Source of the DNA: Rhodoferax sp.
GTDB lineage: Bacteria; Pseudomonadota; Gammaproteobacteria; Burkholderiales; Burkholderiaceae_C
Assembly (NCBI RefSeq): GCF_028688795.1
Contig: NZ_JAQTXM010000010.1
Span: 1 to 48,029, forward strand
Direction: 5' to 3'
Length of the DNA stretch: 48,029 nt
Position numbers and translations under genes: made by a program. The notes beneath the pieces were generated by a model, which was not told where the DNA came from, did not search any database, and saw only the letters and a program-made list of their open reading frames with translations. Positions 16,587 through 25,318 of this stretch are shown here, piece by piece. How positions within the stretch are numbered: the first letter of the stretch is position 1; every line of letters starts with the position of its first letter.

Positions 16587-17918
16587 TCAAAATGCCTGCG
16601 CGTAACGATCAAATTCCCATTGACTGACAGACTGGCTGAAATGGCTCCATTCCTGCCGCTTGAGCGCCAGAAATTGCTGGCAGAACTCGGCACCAACGTC
16701 GGACATCAACACGGTGTCAGACGCCAAGGCATCAATCGCCGCACCCAAATCGCGTGGCAAACGCGCTGGCATGGCCTGTCCGGATGCGAATCGCTCATAT
16801 AAATCTTCTACGCAAGGCGGTGCCACAGCCAAACCCTGCTCAATTCCATCCAGTCCTGCGGCAAGTGTGGCCGCAATGGCGGCGTAAACATTGCAGGACG
16901 GGTCTGGCAAGCGCCACTCCAGCCTGCCAGCCACACTGCGCACCAGACAGGTTCGGTTGTTGTCGCCATAGGCCTTCCAGACCGGCGCCCAGGTGGTACC
17001 CGAAGCGCTGTCGCTGCAGGCCAGCCGCTTGTAGCTGTTGACAGTGGGGGCGCACAGCGCACTTAACGCGTCGGCGTGGTGCAACAAACCGGCGGTAAAA
17101 CGGTAAGCATCGGTACTGAGCAGAAGCGCGTCTTGCGCGTCGTGAAATACCGCCCGCCCCTGCGCATCGGTCAGGCTCATGTGAAAGTGCAAACCGCTGC
17201 CGGGTGCGTTGGCAAACGGCTTGGGCATGCAACTGAACACGCTGCCATGGCGTTGGGCCACGGCATGCGCCGTCATCTTGAACAGCATGTAGCGGTCTGC
17301 AGCAGCCAAGGCCTCGTCAAAGCGGTAGTTGATTTCATATTGACCGCAGGCATCTTCGTGGTCCATTTGCTGCAACTCGAACCCCAATTGGGTCAAAGTT
17401 TGCCGCATGTCGTCAAGAAACTCGCGGTTGCGGTAGATGGCTTTCAGGTCATAAGAGGGCTTGTCCAGTTGGTCCTGCGCGTCCGCACCACGCCACTGAC
17501 CAGTGACATCTTGCTTCAGCAAGAAAAATTCGGGCTCAATCCCAACCCACAGCTTCCAGCCGCGCGCGGCCAGTCGATCGACCTGACGCTTGAGCAGTTG
17601 GCGCGAGCAGGTTGACAGAGGCTCGCCACCAGCATAGCCGTCACACACGGCATGTGCCACGCCAGACATGAAGGGCAAGGGCCGCAACGACGCGATTTGA
17701 ACGCGCCCGTAATATTCACTGCGTCCGCCAAATCGCCCCAAACCGGTTCCCCAGATGCTTGGCCCGGCAAAACCAGCGCCCTGCTCCACCCATTCTTGCA
17801 AGTTGTCCAGCGGCACCAGTTTGCCTTTGGCCACACCATGCAAGTCACAGAACTGGGTCAGGATGGAGTGAATGCCCTGAGCTTTCAGGTTAGCCACGAC
17901 CGCTTGATAATTATTCAT
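16587..17918 (-). CDS. glutamine synthetase-like ligase (GlnT/type III-like)
   Basis: A 443-residue protein of the glutamine synthetase fold. The N-terminal beta-grasp contains FCDLHGVAKGKLVP (about 23-36). Catalytic-domain motifs are GIEPEFFLL (about 146-154), EDACGQYEINYR, GSGLHFHMSL (about 245-254, the ATP-site HFHxS) and RLEWRLPDPSCN. It ligates ammonia or an amine to glutamate with ATP. Its last position in a polyamine gene row suggests a gamma-glutamyl-polyamine or alkylamide synthetase rather than the assimilatory enzyme, but the substrate is not shown by sequence. The 5' leader consists of a dispersed repeat copy and no good Shine-Dalgarno sequence is visible. Confidence 0.8.
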   Translation of the reverse strand: MNNYQAVVANLKAQGIHSILTQFCDLHGVAKGKLVPLDNLQEWVEQGAGFAGPSIWGTGLGRFGGRSEYYGRVQIASLRPLPFMSGVAHAVCDGYAGGEPLSTCSRQLLKRQVDRLAARGWKLWVGIEPEFFLLKQDVTGQWRGADAQDQLDKPSYDLKAIYRNREFLDDMRQTLTQLGFELQQMDHEDACGQYEINYRFDEALAAADRYMLFKMTAHAVAQRHGSVFSCMPKPFANAPGSGLHFHMSLTDAQGRAVFHDAQDALLLSTDAYRFTAGLLHHADALSALCAPTVNSYKRLACSDSASGTTWAPVWKAYGDNNRTCLVRSVAGRLEWRLPDPSCNVYAAIAATLAAGLDGIEQGLAVAPPCVEDLYERFASGQAMPARLPRDLGAAIDALASDTVLMSDVGAEFCQQFLALKRQEWSHFSQSVSQWEFDRYAQAF

Positions 17919-17929
17919 GATGATTTAGC

Positions 17930-17978
17930 ACGCTAGCCCTTACAAAATATGCGCAAGCAGCTATATAAACAATAGTAT
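17930..17978 (-). repeat. dispersed repeat copy 2 (leader of the GlnT-like gene)
   Basis: Minus orientation: CTAT…ATAGCTGCTTGCGC, then nine bases and TAAGGGCTAGCG. The six-base and nine-base internal spacings match the other copies. It occupies the region between the puuC-like gene and the following start codon, ending about 12 bases before the ATG. Confidence 0.85.
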
Positions 17979-18022
17979 TCCAAATACCACAGCGTCGACA
18001 CATGTCAGATTTAAACCCAGCT

Positions 18023-19495
18023 TCAAACCGGCGAATCGATCCGAATCCAGGTGGTTTTGGTCTCGGTGTATTTGTCAAACGCGTGCAGCGATTTGTCGCG
18101 CCCTACCCCGCTTTGTTTGTAGCCGCCAAAGGGCACGGTGATATCGTCTTCGTCGTATGAATTCACATGAACCGTGCCCGCACGCAGCGCACGCGCCACC
18201 CCCAAGGCTTTGTTGATGTCGCGCGTCCACACTGCCGCCTGCAAGCCATAGACACTTTGATTGGCCTGGCGCACCACATCGGTCGCATCGGTGAAGGACA
18301 ACACGGACAGCACCGGGCCAAAAATCTCTTCGCGGGCGATGGTCATGTCAGGGGTCACTCCCGCAAAAATGGTCGGTTGAACATAACAGCCACCGGTGTC
18401 CACCCGCGCCTGCTCGCCACCCGCCAACAGAGCCGCGCCTTCTTTTTTGCCTAAATCGATGTAACGCAACACCGACGCCATTTGCGTCTGATCGACGATG
18501 GCACCCATCACCGTGGCCTGATCCAGCGGGTTGCCAGGCGCATACCCGGGCACCAGCGCGATGGCTTTTTCAAGGAACTGGTCCCGGATGCTGGCCTCAA
18601 CAAACAATCTTGAGGGCGCGTTGCAGCTCTCGCCCTGGTTGAAGAAAATGCTGCCCACGGCAGCTTCCACCGCTTTGTCCAAGTCCGGGCAATCGGCAAA
18701 CACAATGTTGGGTGACTTGCCGCCCAACTCGGTCCAGGCACGTTTGAGGTTGCTTTGCCCGGCCATGACATGAATCTGCTTGCCCACCCGGGTGGAGCCC
18801 GTGAAGGCAATGCAATCCACATCCATGTGCAGCGCCAGAGGTGAGCCGGCCTCTGGCCCAAAACCGGGCACCACGTTGAACACACCTGGCGGAATACCGG
18901 CTTCAAGCGCCAACTCGGCCAGACGCAATGCCGTCAGGGGCGATTTTTCGCTGGGCTTGAGCACCACCGAATTGCCCGCCGCCAAGGCTGGCGCTATCTT
19001 CCAGGCGGCCATGATCATGGGGTAATTCCACGGCACGATCACGCCAACCACGCCCATGGGCTCGCGCTGGATCAAGGCCAAAGCGGTGCTGGCGGTTGGT
19101 GCAATTTCGTCATAAATCTTATCGACTGCTTCGCCGTACCAGCGCAGGCAGTTGGCGGCGCTGTTGACGTCCACCGAGCGGGCGTATTTGATGGGTTTGC
19201 CCATGTCGAGCGTTTCCATCAGCGCCAATTCGTCGGCGTGCGCCAGCAATTGGTCAGCAAACTTGATCATGACGCGTTTGCGCGCCGCCGGCGGCATGCC
19301 ACACCAGCGCCGGTCCTCGAACGCCGCCCGGCCAGCAGCCACAGCGGCATCCACATCGGCCTGGCCGCAGCGTGCCACAGAAGTCAATAGCCGCCCATCT
19401 ACCGGAGAAATGCAGTCAAATGTTTGCCCATCAAGGGCGGCAACCCGCTGGCCATTGATCAGGGCGCGGCCGTCATAATATGCTTTTTGCATCAT
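18023..19495 (-). CDS. puuC: aldehyde dehydrogenase, PuuC-like
   Basis: A 490-residue NAD(P)-dependent aldehyde dehydrogenase. Motifs: VPWNYPM with the oxyanion Asn157; FTGSTRVGK (231-239); catalytic-base Glu256 in ELGGKSPN; and nucleophile Cys291 in FFNQGESCNAPSR. The C-terminal PFGGYKQSGVGRD segment is present. In the gamma-glutamyl route the substrate is gamma-glutamyl-gamma-aminobutyraldehyde; with SpuC-type transamination it could also be 4-aminobutanal. The assignment rests on motif style and on its position directly after the potFGHI genes. The start is one of two ATGs at 19495 or 19492. Confidence 0.88.
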   Translation of the reverse strand: MMQKAYYDGRALINGQRVAALDGQTFDCISPVDGRLLTSVARCGQADVDAAVAAGRAAFEDRRWCGMPPAARKRVMIKFADQLLAHADELALMETLDMGKPIKYARSVDVNSAANCLRWYGEAVDKIYDEIAPTASTALALIQREPMGVVGVIVPWNYPMIMAAWKIAPALAAGNSVVLKPSEKSPLTALRLAELALEAGIPPGVFNVVPGFGPEAGSPLALHMDVDCIAFTGSTRVGKQIHVMAGQSNLKRAWTELGGKSPNIVFADCPDLDKAVEAAVGSIFFNQGESCNAPSRLFVEASIRDQFLEKAIALVPGYAPGNPLDQATVMGAIVDQTQMASVLRYIDLGKKEGAALLAGGEQARVDTGGCYVQPTIFAGVTPDMTIAREEIFGPVLSVLSFTDATDVVRQANQSVYGLQAAVWTRDINKALGVARALRAGTVHVNSYDEDDITVPFGGYKQSGVGRDKSLHAFDKYTETKTTWIRIDSPV

Positions 19496-19505
19496 GCGTC
19501 TTTCA

Positions 19506-19552
19506 AAATAAATAGCGCCTCACGCAATGAGTACGGGGGCTAGAGGCCTAAA
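19506..19552 (+). repeat. dispersed repeat copy 3 (between potI and puuC)
   Basis: Plus orientation: ATAGC, six bases, CGC, nine bases, then GGGGGCTAGAGGCCTAA. The 5' hairpin arm is lost or diverged, but the internal spacings are the same as in the other copies. It lies in the short gap between the potI stop and the aldehyde dehydrogenase start, opposite in orientation to those genes. Confidence 0.75.
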
Positions 19553-19565
19553 AAGCTTATAAAAG

Positions 19566-20426
19566 TCAGGGCGCAGCCAAAACGGCAAGTTCGGCCCGGG
19601 TAGCGGCCGCGATCTCGCGCTCACGCCGACGAGTCTGGCGCGCCACCCAGACGCTGTAACCGATCACCACCAGCGTCACCGAGACAATCAGCAACGTGGC
19701 CGCGGCGTAAATGGTGGGGTTGATACCGCGTCGCGCATAACCAAAAATCACCTGCGGCAAGGTGTTGACGCCCGGACCGGACAAAAACTCGGCAATCACC
19801 ACATCGTCAAACGACAAGGTGAACGCGAGCAGATACGCGGCAAAAATGGCTGGCAAGATGTTGGGCATGGTGATCAGGAAGAACACTTGGAAAGGCTTGG
19901 CACCCAAATCCATCGCGGCTTCTTCGATGGAGCGGTCCATTTCCAGCAAACGCGACTGGATCACCACCATGCCGTAGGCCATGCCCAGCAAGGTGTGCCC
20001 CAGCACAATGGTCATCATGCCACGCTGTGGCCAGCCAAAGGCGTTTTGCACCCCCACCATGAGGAGCAAGAGTGACAAACCGATCACCACCTCCGGCATG
20101 ACCAAAGGCGCATTCACCATGCCGGAAAACAGCGTACGGCCCGGAAAACGCCGATAGCGCACGAGTACAAAAGCGGCAAAGGTGGCGAGCACGGCAGACG
20201 CGATCCCGGCCGCCGTGGCGACCTTGATGGACAGCCAGAAGCCGTCAACAATTTTGGTATCACGCGTGAGCGCCTCGTACCAGCGCAGCGAAAAGCCAGT
20301 GAACTCGGCGTCTTGTCTGGTGCTGTTGAATGAAAACACCATCATGAAAAACAGCGGCAGGTACAGAAACAGGTAGGTCAGACCCATCCAGACCTTGCCA
20401 AAGTATTGATTCAGAAATTTTTTCAT
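19566..20426 (-). CDS. potI: putrescine ABC transporter permease PotI
   Basis: A 286-residue inner-membrane permease of the spermidine/putrescine family with six predicted membrane segments (first at about 13-35). The EAA loop reads EEAAMDLGAKPFQVFFLITMP and contacts the ATPase. The start is the ATG at 20426, eight bases after GAGG and just beyond the potH stop; a longer frame upstream overlaps potH and is not used. The C-terminus is a charged cytoplasmic tail. It pairs with PotH as the membrane channel. Confidence 0.95.
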   Translation of the reverse strand: MKKFLNQYFGKVWMGLTYLFLYLPLFFMMVFSFNSTRQDAEFTGFSLRWYEALTRDTKIVDGFWLSIKVATAAGIASAVLATFAAFVLVRYRRFPGRTLFSGMVNAPLVMPEVVIGLSLLLLMVGVQNAFGWPQRGMMTIVLGHTLLGMAYGMVVIQSRLLEMDRSIEEAAMDLGAKPFQVFFLITMPNILPAIFAAYLLAFTLSFDDVVIAEFLSGPGVNTLPQVIFGYARRGINPTIYAAATLLIVSVTLVVIGYSVWVARQTRRREREIAAATRAELAVLAAP

Positions 20427-20436
20427 GGCCAGGCCC

Positions 20437-21366
20437 TCATTTCTTGGCGTCCGCAGGGTCACCGGTGTAGTGGTAATAAATGGCCAGCGGCACCACGATC
20501 AAGCCAATCATCACCACCGCCAGGGCCGTGGCACGGGGCCAGTTGTTGCTGGTGAACATTTCGTCCCACACGACGCGGCCAATCATGATGTTTTCAGGCC
20601 CGCCGAGCAACGACGGAATGACAAACTCACCCACACACGGGATGAACACCAGCATGAAGCCAGCAATGATGCCGGCCTTGGACAGCGGCACCGTCACCAG
20701 CCAGAACGCCTTGAAGGGAGAGGCACCCAGGTCATAAGCCGCCTCCAGCAACCTGAAATCCATTTTGACCAGATTAGCGTAGAGCGGTAGCACCATGAAC
20801 GGCAAATACACGTAGGTCATGCCGACCAGCATCGACACGTCGGTGTAGAGCATTTGAATAGGTTCAGTGATCAGGCCCAAGCCCATCAAGACCTGGTTGA
20901 CGATGCCTTGGTCCGCCAGAATGCCCTTCCAGGCGTACACACGCAGCAAAAATGAGGTCCAGAACGGTAGCATGACCATCATCAGCAGCGCCGGGCGCAC
21001 GCTGGGTTTGGAGCGCGCGATGAAATACGAGAACGGGTAACCGATCACCAGGCACAGCACCGCCGTGCACAGGGCGTACCAAAGGGAGCGTAGGTAGGCT
21101 TCGATGTAAATCGTCTGAAACAAGGCGCCGCCGTCACCCGTGCGAAAAATCGACCAGTAGTTTTCATATTTGAGGTGAAGCAGACCGGTGCTCGAATCCC
21201 AAAGCGGCTTGAAGGGCGAGATGTCGTTGCCCATGTCGACAAAGCTGATGTAGAGCAGGATCAGAAACGGCAGCAGGAAGAACGCGACCAGCCAAACATA
21301 GGGCACGCTGATCACAAAGCGTTTGCCGGGCATGGGCAGGGTGAAATTTGCCATGGTGTGCGCCAT
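20437..21366 (-). CDS. potH: putrescine ABC transporter permease PotH
   Basis: A 309-residue permease with about six membrane segments (first at about 20-42, VWLVAFFLLPFLILLYISFV). The EAA loop reads EAAYDLGASPFKAFWLVTVP. The start is the ATG at 21366, which overlaps the potG stop as TGATG, implying translational coupling; a second in-frame ATG follows four codons later. It forms the transmembrane pore with PotI. Confidence 0.95.
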   Translation of the reverse strand: MAHTMANFTLPMPGKRFVISVPYVWLVAFFLLPFLILLYISFVDMGNDISPFKPLWDSSTGLLHLKYENYWSIFRTGDGGALFQTIYIEAYLRSLWYALCTAVLCLVIGYPFSYFIARSKPSVRPALLMMVMLPFWTSFLLRVYAWKGILADQGIVNQVLMGLGLITEPIQMLYTDVSMLVGMTYVYLPFMVLPLYANLVKMDFRLLEAAYDLGASPFKAFWLVTVPLSKAGIIAGFMLVFIPCVGEFVIPSLLGGPENIMIGRVVWDEMFTSNNWPRATALAVVMIGLIVVPLAIYYHYTGDPADAKK

Positions 21367-22466
21367 CAATCCCGCAGCACCACGCCGGCGCCGTCGCTCC
21401 ACCAGAAATACACCTCGTCTTCCCAGGTGATGTTGCTGAGCTCATGGCGAGAGGTGTTGGCCTCGGTGATCTTGACCCGGGTGCCGTCTGACGCCTTGAC
21501 AATGAAGGTGTTGTACGACCCAAAGTACGCAATTTCCTTGACCCTGCCTGCAAACAGGTTGTGGTCCACAGAAGGTTTCTCTTTGCTGATCTCGATTTTT
21601 TCGGGGCGTACCGCAATCGCCACTGGCATGTTGAGCGCCCCACTGACCCCGTGGCCTACATGAATCTCACCAATGGCGGTCTTGACAGCGCACCGGTCCG
21701 GTTGGTCCAGGCTGAGCTTGCCGTCAAACAAATTCACATTGCCAATGAAATCAGCCACAAAACGATTGGCAGGGTGCTCATAAACCTCTTCAGGCGAGCC
21801 CACTTGAAGCACCCGCCCCTTGCTCATGACGGCAATGCGCCCGGCCATGGTCATGGCTTCTTCTTGATCATGGGTGACCATGACACAGGTCACACCGACT
21901 TTTTCGATGATGTTGACCAGCTCAAACTGGGTTTGCTCGCGCAGCTTTTTGTCCAGCGCGCCCAGCGGCTCATCCAGCAACAGCACCTTGGGTTTTTTGG
22001 CCAGACTGCGCGCCAGCGCCACACGCTGCTGTTGCCCGCCAGAGAGTTGGTGTGGTTTGCGCTTGGCGTAGGTGCCAAGTTGCACCAGGTCCAGCATTTC
22101 ACCAACCCGCTGTGTGACCTCGCTTTTGGGCAAACCTTCGCGCTTGAGGCCAAAAGCAATGTTTTCCCAAATATCCAGATGCGGAAACAGCGCGTACGAC
22201 TGAAACATCATATTGAAGGGGCGCTCATAAGGGGCTAACTTGGCCACGTCTTGCCCGGCCAGCAGAATGCGCCCCGATGTGGGTGTCTCAAACCCGGCCA
22301 GCATGCGCAGCAACGTGGACTTGCCGCAACCCGAGCTGCCCAGCAATGCAAAAATTTCACCTTTGTTGATGGACAAGTTGACCTCATCAACCGCCACGGC
22401 TTCGTCAAAGCGCTTGACCAACTTCTCGGTCACAAGATAGTTCTTTTTTGAATCAACATCAGCCAT
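21366..22466 (-). CDS. potG: putrescine ABC transporter ATP-binding protein
   Basis: A 366-residue ATPase. Walker A is GSSGCGKST (43-51), the signature is LSGGQQQRVALARSL (about 140-154), Walker B is LLLDEPLGALD, the switch is VMVTHDQEEA, and a C-terminal TOBE regulatory domain (about 280-360) completes it, as in PotA/PotG proteins. It powers uptake by PotHI. It follows potF after a hairpin terminator that probably sets a lower level for the membrane parts than for the binding protein. Confidence 0.96.
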   Translation of the reverse strand: MADVDSKKNYLVTEKLVKRFDEAVAVDEVNLSINKGEIFALLGSSGCGKSTLLRMLAGFETPTSGRILLAGQDVAKLAPYERPFNMMFQSYALFPHLDIWENIAFGLKREGLPKSEVTQRVGEMLDLVQLGTYAKRKPHQLSGGQQQRVALARSLAKKPKVLLLDEPLGALDKKLREQTQFELVNIIEKVGVTCVMVTHDQEEAMTMAGRIAVMSKGRVLQVGSPEEVYEHPANRFVADFIGNVNLFDGKLSLDQPDRCAVKTAIGEIHVGHGVSGALNMPVAIAVRPEKIEISKEKPSVDHNLFAGRVKEIAYFGSYNTFIVKASDGTRVKITEANTSRHELSNITWEDEVYFWWSDGAGVVLRD

Positions 22467-22496
22467 GGATAACCTTTAAAACACTGACACGCCAGA

Positions 22497-22533
22497 AAAA
22501 AGGGCTGTTCAACCACAAAGGTACGAACAGCCC
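22497..22533 (-). terminator. hairpin terminator between potF and potG
   Basis: On the minus strand, GGGCTGTTC and GAACAGCCC (22533-22525 with 22510-22502) form a perfect 9-bp stem with a 14-base loop, followed by T (complement of 22497-22501). It lies right after potF and would let only part of transcription proceed into potG-H-I. Confidence 0.75.
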
Positions 22534-22556
22534 TCAGGCATCAATCACTCGCCTGC

Positions 22557-23732
22557 TTACTTGCCTTTTTTGAAGCTGTTGTAGGCATTGGCCATGGCTT
22601 CGCGGGCTTCGTTGGTGAAGCTACTGGGCGGGATCATTTTGGCGAAATAGTCAGCGTCGACAAAGATCGTCTTGTTGCCGGAAATTTCGGGGCTGATCTT
22701 TTCCATGGCGGCATTGTTGGCCGTTGGATAGTTCATCTTGTTGGTCATCAAAGCCGCGTTTTCAGCGCGCAGGTAGAAGTCAATGAAGGCTTGCGCATTG
22801 TTGGGGTGCTTGGCATCTTTGGTCAGCGCCATGGTGTCAAAGAAGATGAGCGCACCGGTGCTTGGCAGCAGCGATTCGATCTCGTCCTTGGACTTGTTTT
22901 CTTTGGCACGGTTGGCGGCAATGTTGATGTCGCCAGACCAGCCAATGGCCACGCAGGCCTTGCCACCCGCGATGTCGTCAATCATGGTTGAGCTGAAGAT
23001 ACGCACGTCTTTGCGAACCTTGGCCAGCATGTCGGTGGCGGCCTTGTAGTCTGCCGGGTCGTTGGAGTAAGCGTCTTTGCCGATGTAATGCAGGGCTACC
23101 GGGATGATTTCGGTCGGCGAATCCAGGTAGGCAATGCCACAGGATTTCAATTTGCTGGTGTATTCAGGCTTGAAAACCAGGTCCCAGGCGTTTTCAGGCA
23201 TTGGGGTTTTACCCAGGGCCTTGGCCACTTTGGTCTTGTTGATGCCGACCGTGGTAAAGCCCCAGGCCCAAGGCACCAGATATTTATTGTCAGGGTCGGT
23301 CTTGGTGGCCAGTGTGGCCATGATGGCCGGGTCAAGGTTGCTCAGATTTTTGATCTTGCTTTTGTCAAGGGGCTGCAACAAGCCGCCTTCAATTTGCGGC
23401 TTGGCGAACACACTGCCGGGCACCACGATGTCGTAACCGGTGTTGCCAGCCACCAGTTTGGCGTGCAGGGCCTCGTTGGTCTCGAAAGTATCGTAGTTGA
23501 CCTTGATGCCGGTCTCGGCTTCAAACGCAGCAATCATGCCCTCGGGCACGTAGTCGGGCCAGTTGTAGATGTTGAGCACCTTTTCTTCGGTGTTCACGGC
23601 AACCGGCGCTGCAGCGGGTGCGCTGGCTACTGGTGCCGGCGCTGCCACAGGTGCCGGTGGCTCCTCTTTTTTGCCGCAACCGGCCAAAACCACTGCTGAC
23701 AGCGTAAACGACCAAAGGTACTTTTTCATCAT
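22557..23732 (-). CDS. potF: putrescine-binding lipoprotein PotF
   Basis: A 391-residue solute-binding protein. The signal peptide ends in the lipobox VLAGC (Cys near residue 19), then comes an Ala/Pro-rich linker of about 25 residues, then the PotD/PotF fold (LNIYNWPDYVPEGM, GYDIVVPGS, WAWGFTTVGIN, IGWSGDI). It is exported and captures polyamine for PotGHI; in this organism it seems lipid-anchored. The start is the ATG at 23732 with GGAG seven bases upstream; an in-frame GTG two codons earlier is too close to that site. Confidence 0.95.
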   Translation of the reverse strand: MMKKYLWSFTLSAVVLAGCGKKEEPPAPVAAPAPVASAPAAAPVAVNTEEKVLNIYNWPDYVPEGMIAAFEAETGIKVNYDTFETNEALHAKLVAGNTGYDIVVPGSVFAKPQIEGGLLQPLDKSKIKNLSNLDPAIMATLATKTDPDNKYLVPWAWGFTTVGINKTKVAKALGKTPMPENAWDLVFKPEYTSKLKSCGIAYLDSPTEIIPVALHYIGKDAYSNDPADYKAATDMLAKVRKDVRIFSSTMIDDIAGGKACVAIGWSGDINIAANRAKENKSKDEIESLLPSTGALIFFDTMALTKDAKHPNNAQAFIDFYLRAENAALMTNKMNYPTANNAAMEKISPEISGNKTIFVDADYFAKMIPPSSFTNEAREAMANAYNSFKKGK

Positions 23733-23831
23733 GAACACACTCCGTTTGAAAGACTAGTTAGAAAGAACGCATTAAAAAACGATTAATCAAGGTTAGCAAA
23801 AAATACACCAGACCGGTAGGGGTGAAAACGA

Positions 23832-25241
23832 TCAAATCAGCCCTTTTTGGTGCAATTCTTGCTGAGTCAGGTCAAGTGCCAGGCGAATCAGACGCATCAT
23901 TTCGTCAATATCGGCATGCGTCATGATCAAGGGCGGTGCAATGATCATGCGGTCACCCACGGCGCGCATGATCAATCCGTTTTGAAAACAATGCTTTCGG
24001 CAAAGCATGCCCACTGACAAGTCCTCGGCAAATCGCTCTTTGGTGACCTTGTTTTTGACCAGCACCAAGCCCGCCGTGAAGCCGCAGGTCTCGGCAACGC
24101 CCACCAGGGGGTGCTGCGAAATCTCATCAAAACATTTGGCTAGATAAGGGCCAATATCATCTTTGACACGCTTAGGCAGTTGTTCAGCCTCCATGATGTC
24201 CAGGTTGGCCAATGCCACGGCACAGGCCACCGGGTGACCGCTGTAGGTGTAGCCGTGGTTAAACTCGCCACCCTGCTCAATCAGCACCTTGGCCACGCGG
24301 TTTCCCACCATGACGCCGCCGAGCGGGATGTAGCCGCTGGTGACGGCTTTGGCAAAGGTCACCAGGTCGGGTTTGTAGCCAAATTTCTCGTAAGCAAACC
24401 AGTGGCCGAGGCGGCCAAAGGCACAAATCACCTCGTCGCTGATGAGCAAAATACCGTATTTGTCCACAATGCGCTGGATTTCAGGCCAATAGGTGGCTGG
24501 CGGGATGATCACGCCGCCCGCACCTTGGATGGGTTCGGCAATGAAGGCTGCCACCCGGTCTGGTCCTACCGCCAAAATCTTGTCTTCCAGCCATCGCGCC
24601 GCACGCAGACCGAATTCATCTGAGGTTTCACCGGGTTTGCCGTTCTCAAAGAAATAAGGCTGCTCGATGTGGGTGATGTTGGGAATGGGCAAATCACCTT
24701 GTGCGTGCATGCCGCTCATGCCGCCCAGCGAAGCGCCGGCCATGGTGCTGCCGTGGTACGCGTTGTGGCGACTGATGATGACTTTGCGCTGCGGCTGGCC
24801 GAGCAAGTCCCAGTAACGGCGCACCATACGCACGTTGGAATCGTTGCTCTCAGAGCCGCTCGATGAGTAAAACACATGTTCAAAACTGCGGTCACCCACC
24901 TTGGGTGCCAGCGCAGCCAATCGCGTGGCCAGCTTGACGGCGGGCACATTGGTGGTCTGGAAGAAGCTGTTGTAAAAGGGCAGCGTCAGCATCTGGTCAT
25001 ACGCCGCCTGCGCCAGCTCCTTGCGGCCATAACCCACGTTGACACACCACAGACCACTCATGGCGTCGAGCAATTTTTCGCCCTCAGAGTCCCAGATGTA
25101 GATGCCTTCGGACTTGACGATGACGCGCGCACCACGTGTGGCCAAATCACTGTGGTCGGTGAACGGGTGGATGAAGTGAGCGCTGTCAAGCGCCTGTAGT
25201 TCTTGCGTGGACAACTGGTTTGGTGCAGCAACGGCATTCAT
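23832..25241 (-). CDS. spuC: putrescine/spermidine:pyruvate aminotransferase, SpuC-like
   Basis: A 469-residue class III PLP-dependent aminotransferase. Motifs: SGSESNDSNVRMVRRYW (PLP phosphate cup), RHNAYHGSTMAG, AEPIQGAGGVIIPP, ISDEVICAFGRLG and the PLP lysine in TFAKAVTSGY. SpuC-type enzymes transaminate putrescine to 4-aminobutanal. The start is the ATG at 25241: the ATG three codons earlier (25250) is itself part of the AAGGATG ribosome-binding site. It lies between puuA and potF on the same strand, and its upstream gap is a dispersed repeat copy. Confidence 0.92.
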   Translation of the reverse strand: MNAVAAPNQLSTQELQALDSAHFIHPFTDHSDLATRGARVIVKSEGIYIWDSEGEKLLDAMSGLWCVNVGYGRKELAQAAYDQMLTLPFYNSFFQTTNVPAVKLATRLAALAPKVGDRSFEHVFYSSSGSESNDSNVRMVRRYWDLLGQPQRKVIISRHNAYHGSTMAGASLGGMSGMHAQGDLPIPNITHIEQPYFFENGKPGETSDEFGLRAARWLEDKILAVGPDRVAAFIAEPIQGAGGVIIPPATYWPEIQRIVDKYGILLISDEVICAFGRLGHWFAYEKFGYKPDLVTFAKAVTSGYIPLGGVMVGNRVAKVLIEQGGEFNHGYTYSGHPVACAVALANLDIMEAEQLPKRVKDDIGPYLAKCFDEISQHPLVGVAETCGFTAGLVLVKNKVTKERFAEDLSVGMLCRKHCFQNGLIMRAVGDRMIIAPPLIMTHADIDEMMRLIRLALDLTQQELHQKGLI

Positions 25242-25267
25242 GCGTGACATCCTTTTTATATAAGAAA

Positions 25268-25318
25268 TAGGCCTCTAGCCCTTATTAATAAAGCGTAAGC
25301 AGCTATACATGCAATAGC
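25268..25318 (-). repeat. dispersed repeat copy 4, overlapping the end of puuA
   Basis: This is the best-preserved copy. Minus orientation: GCTAT…ATAGCTGCTTACGC, nine bases, then AAGGGCTAGAGGCCTA. The head hairpin lies inside puuA, and the TAG stop codon of puuA is the TAG of the ATAGC arm. The remainder fills the gap to spuC. Confidence 0.88.
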
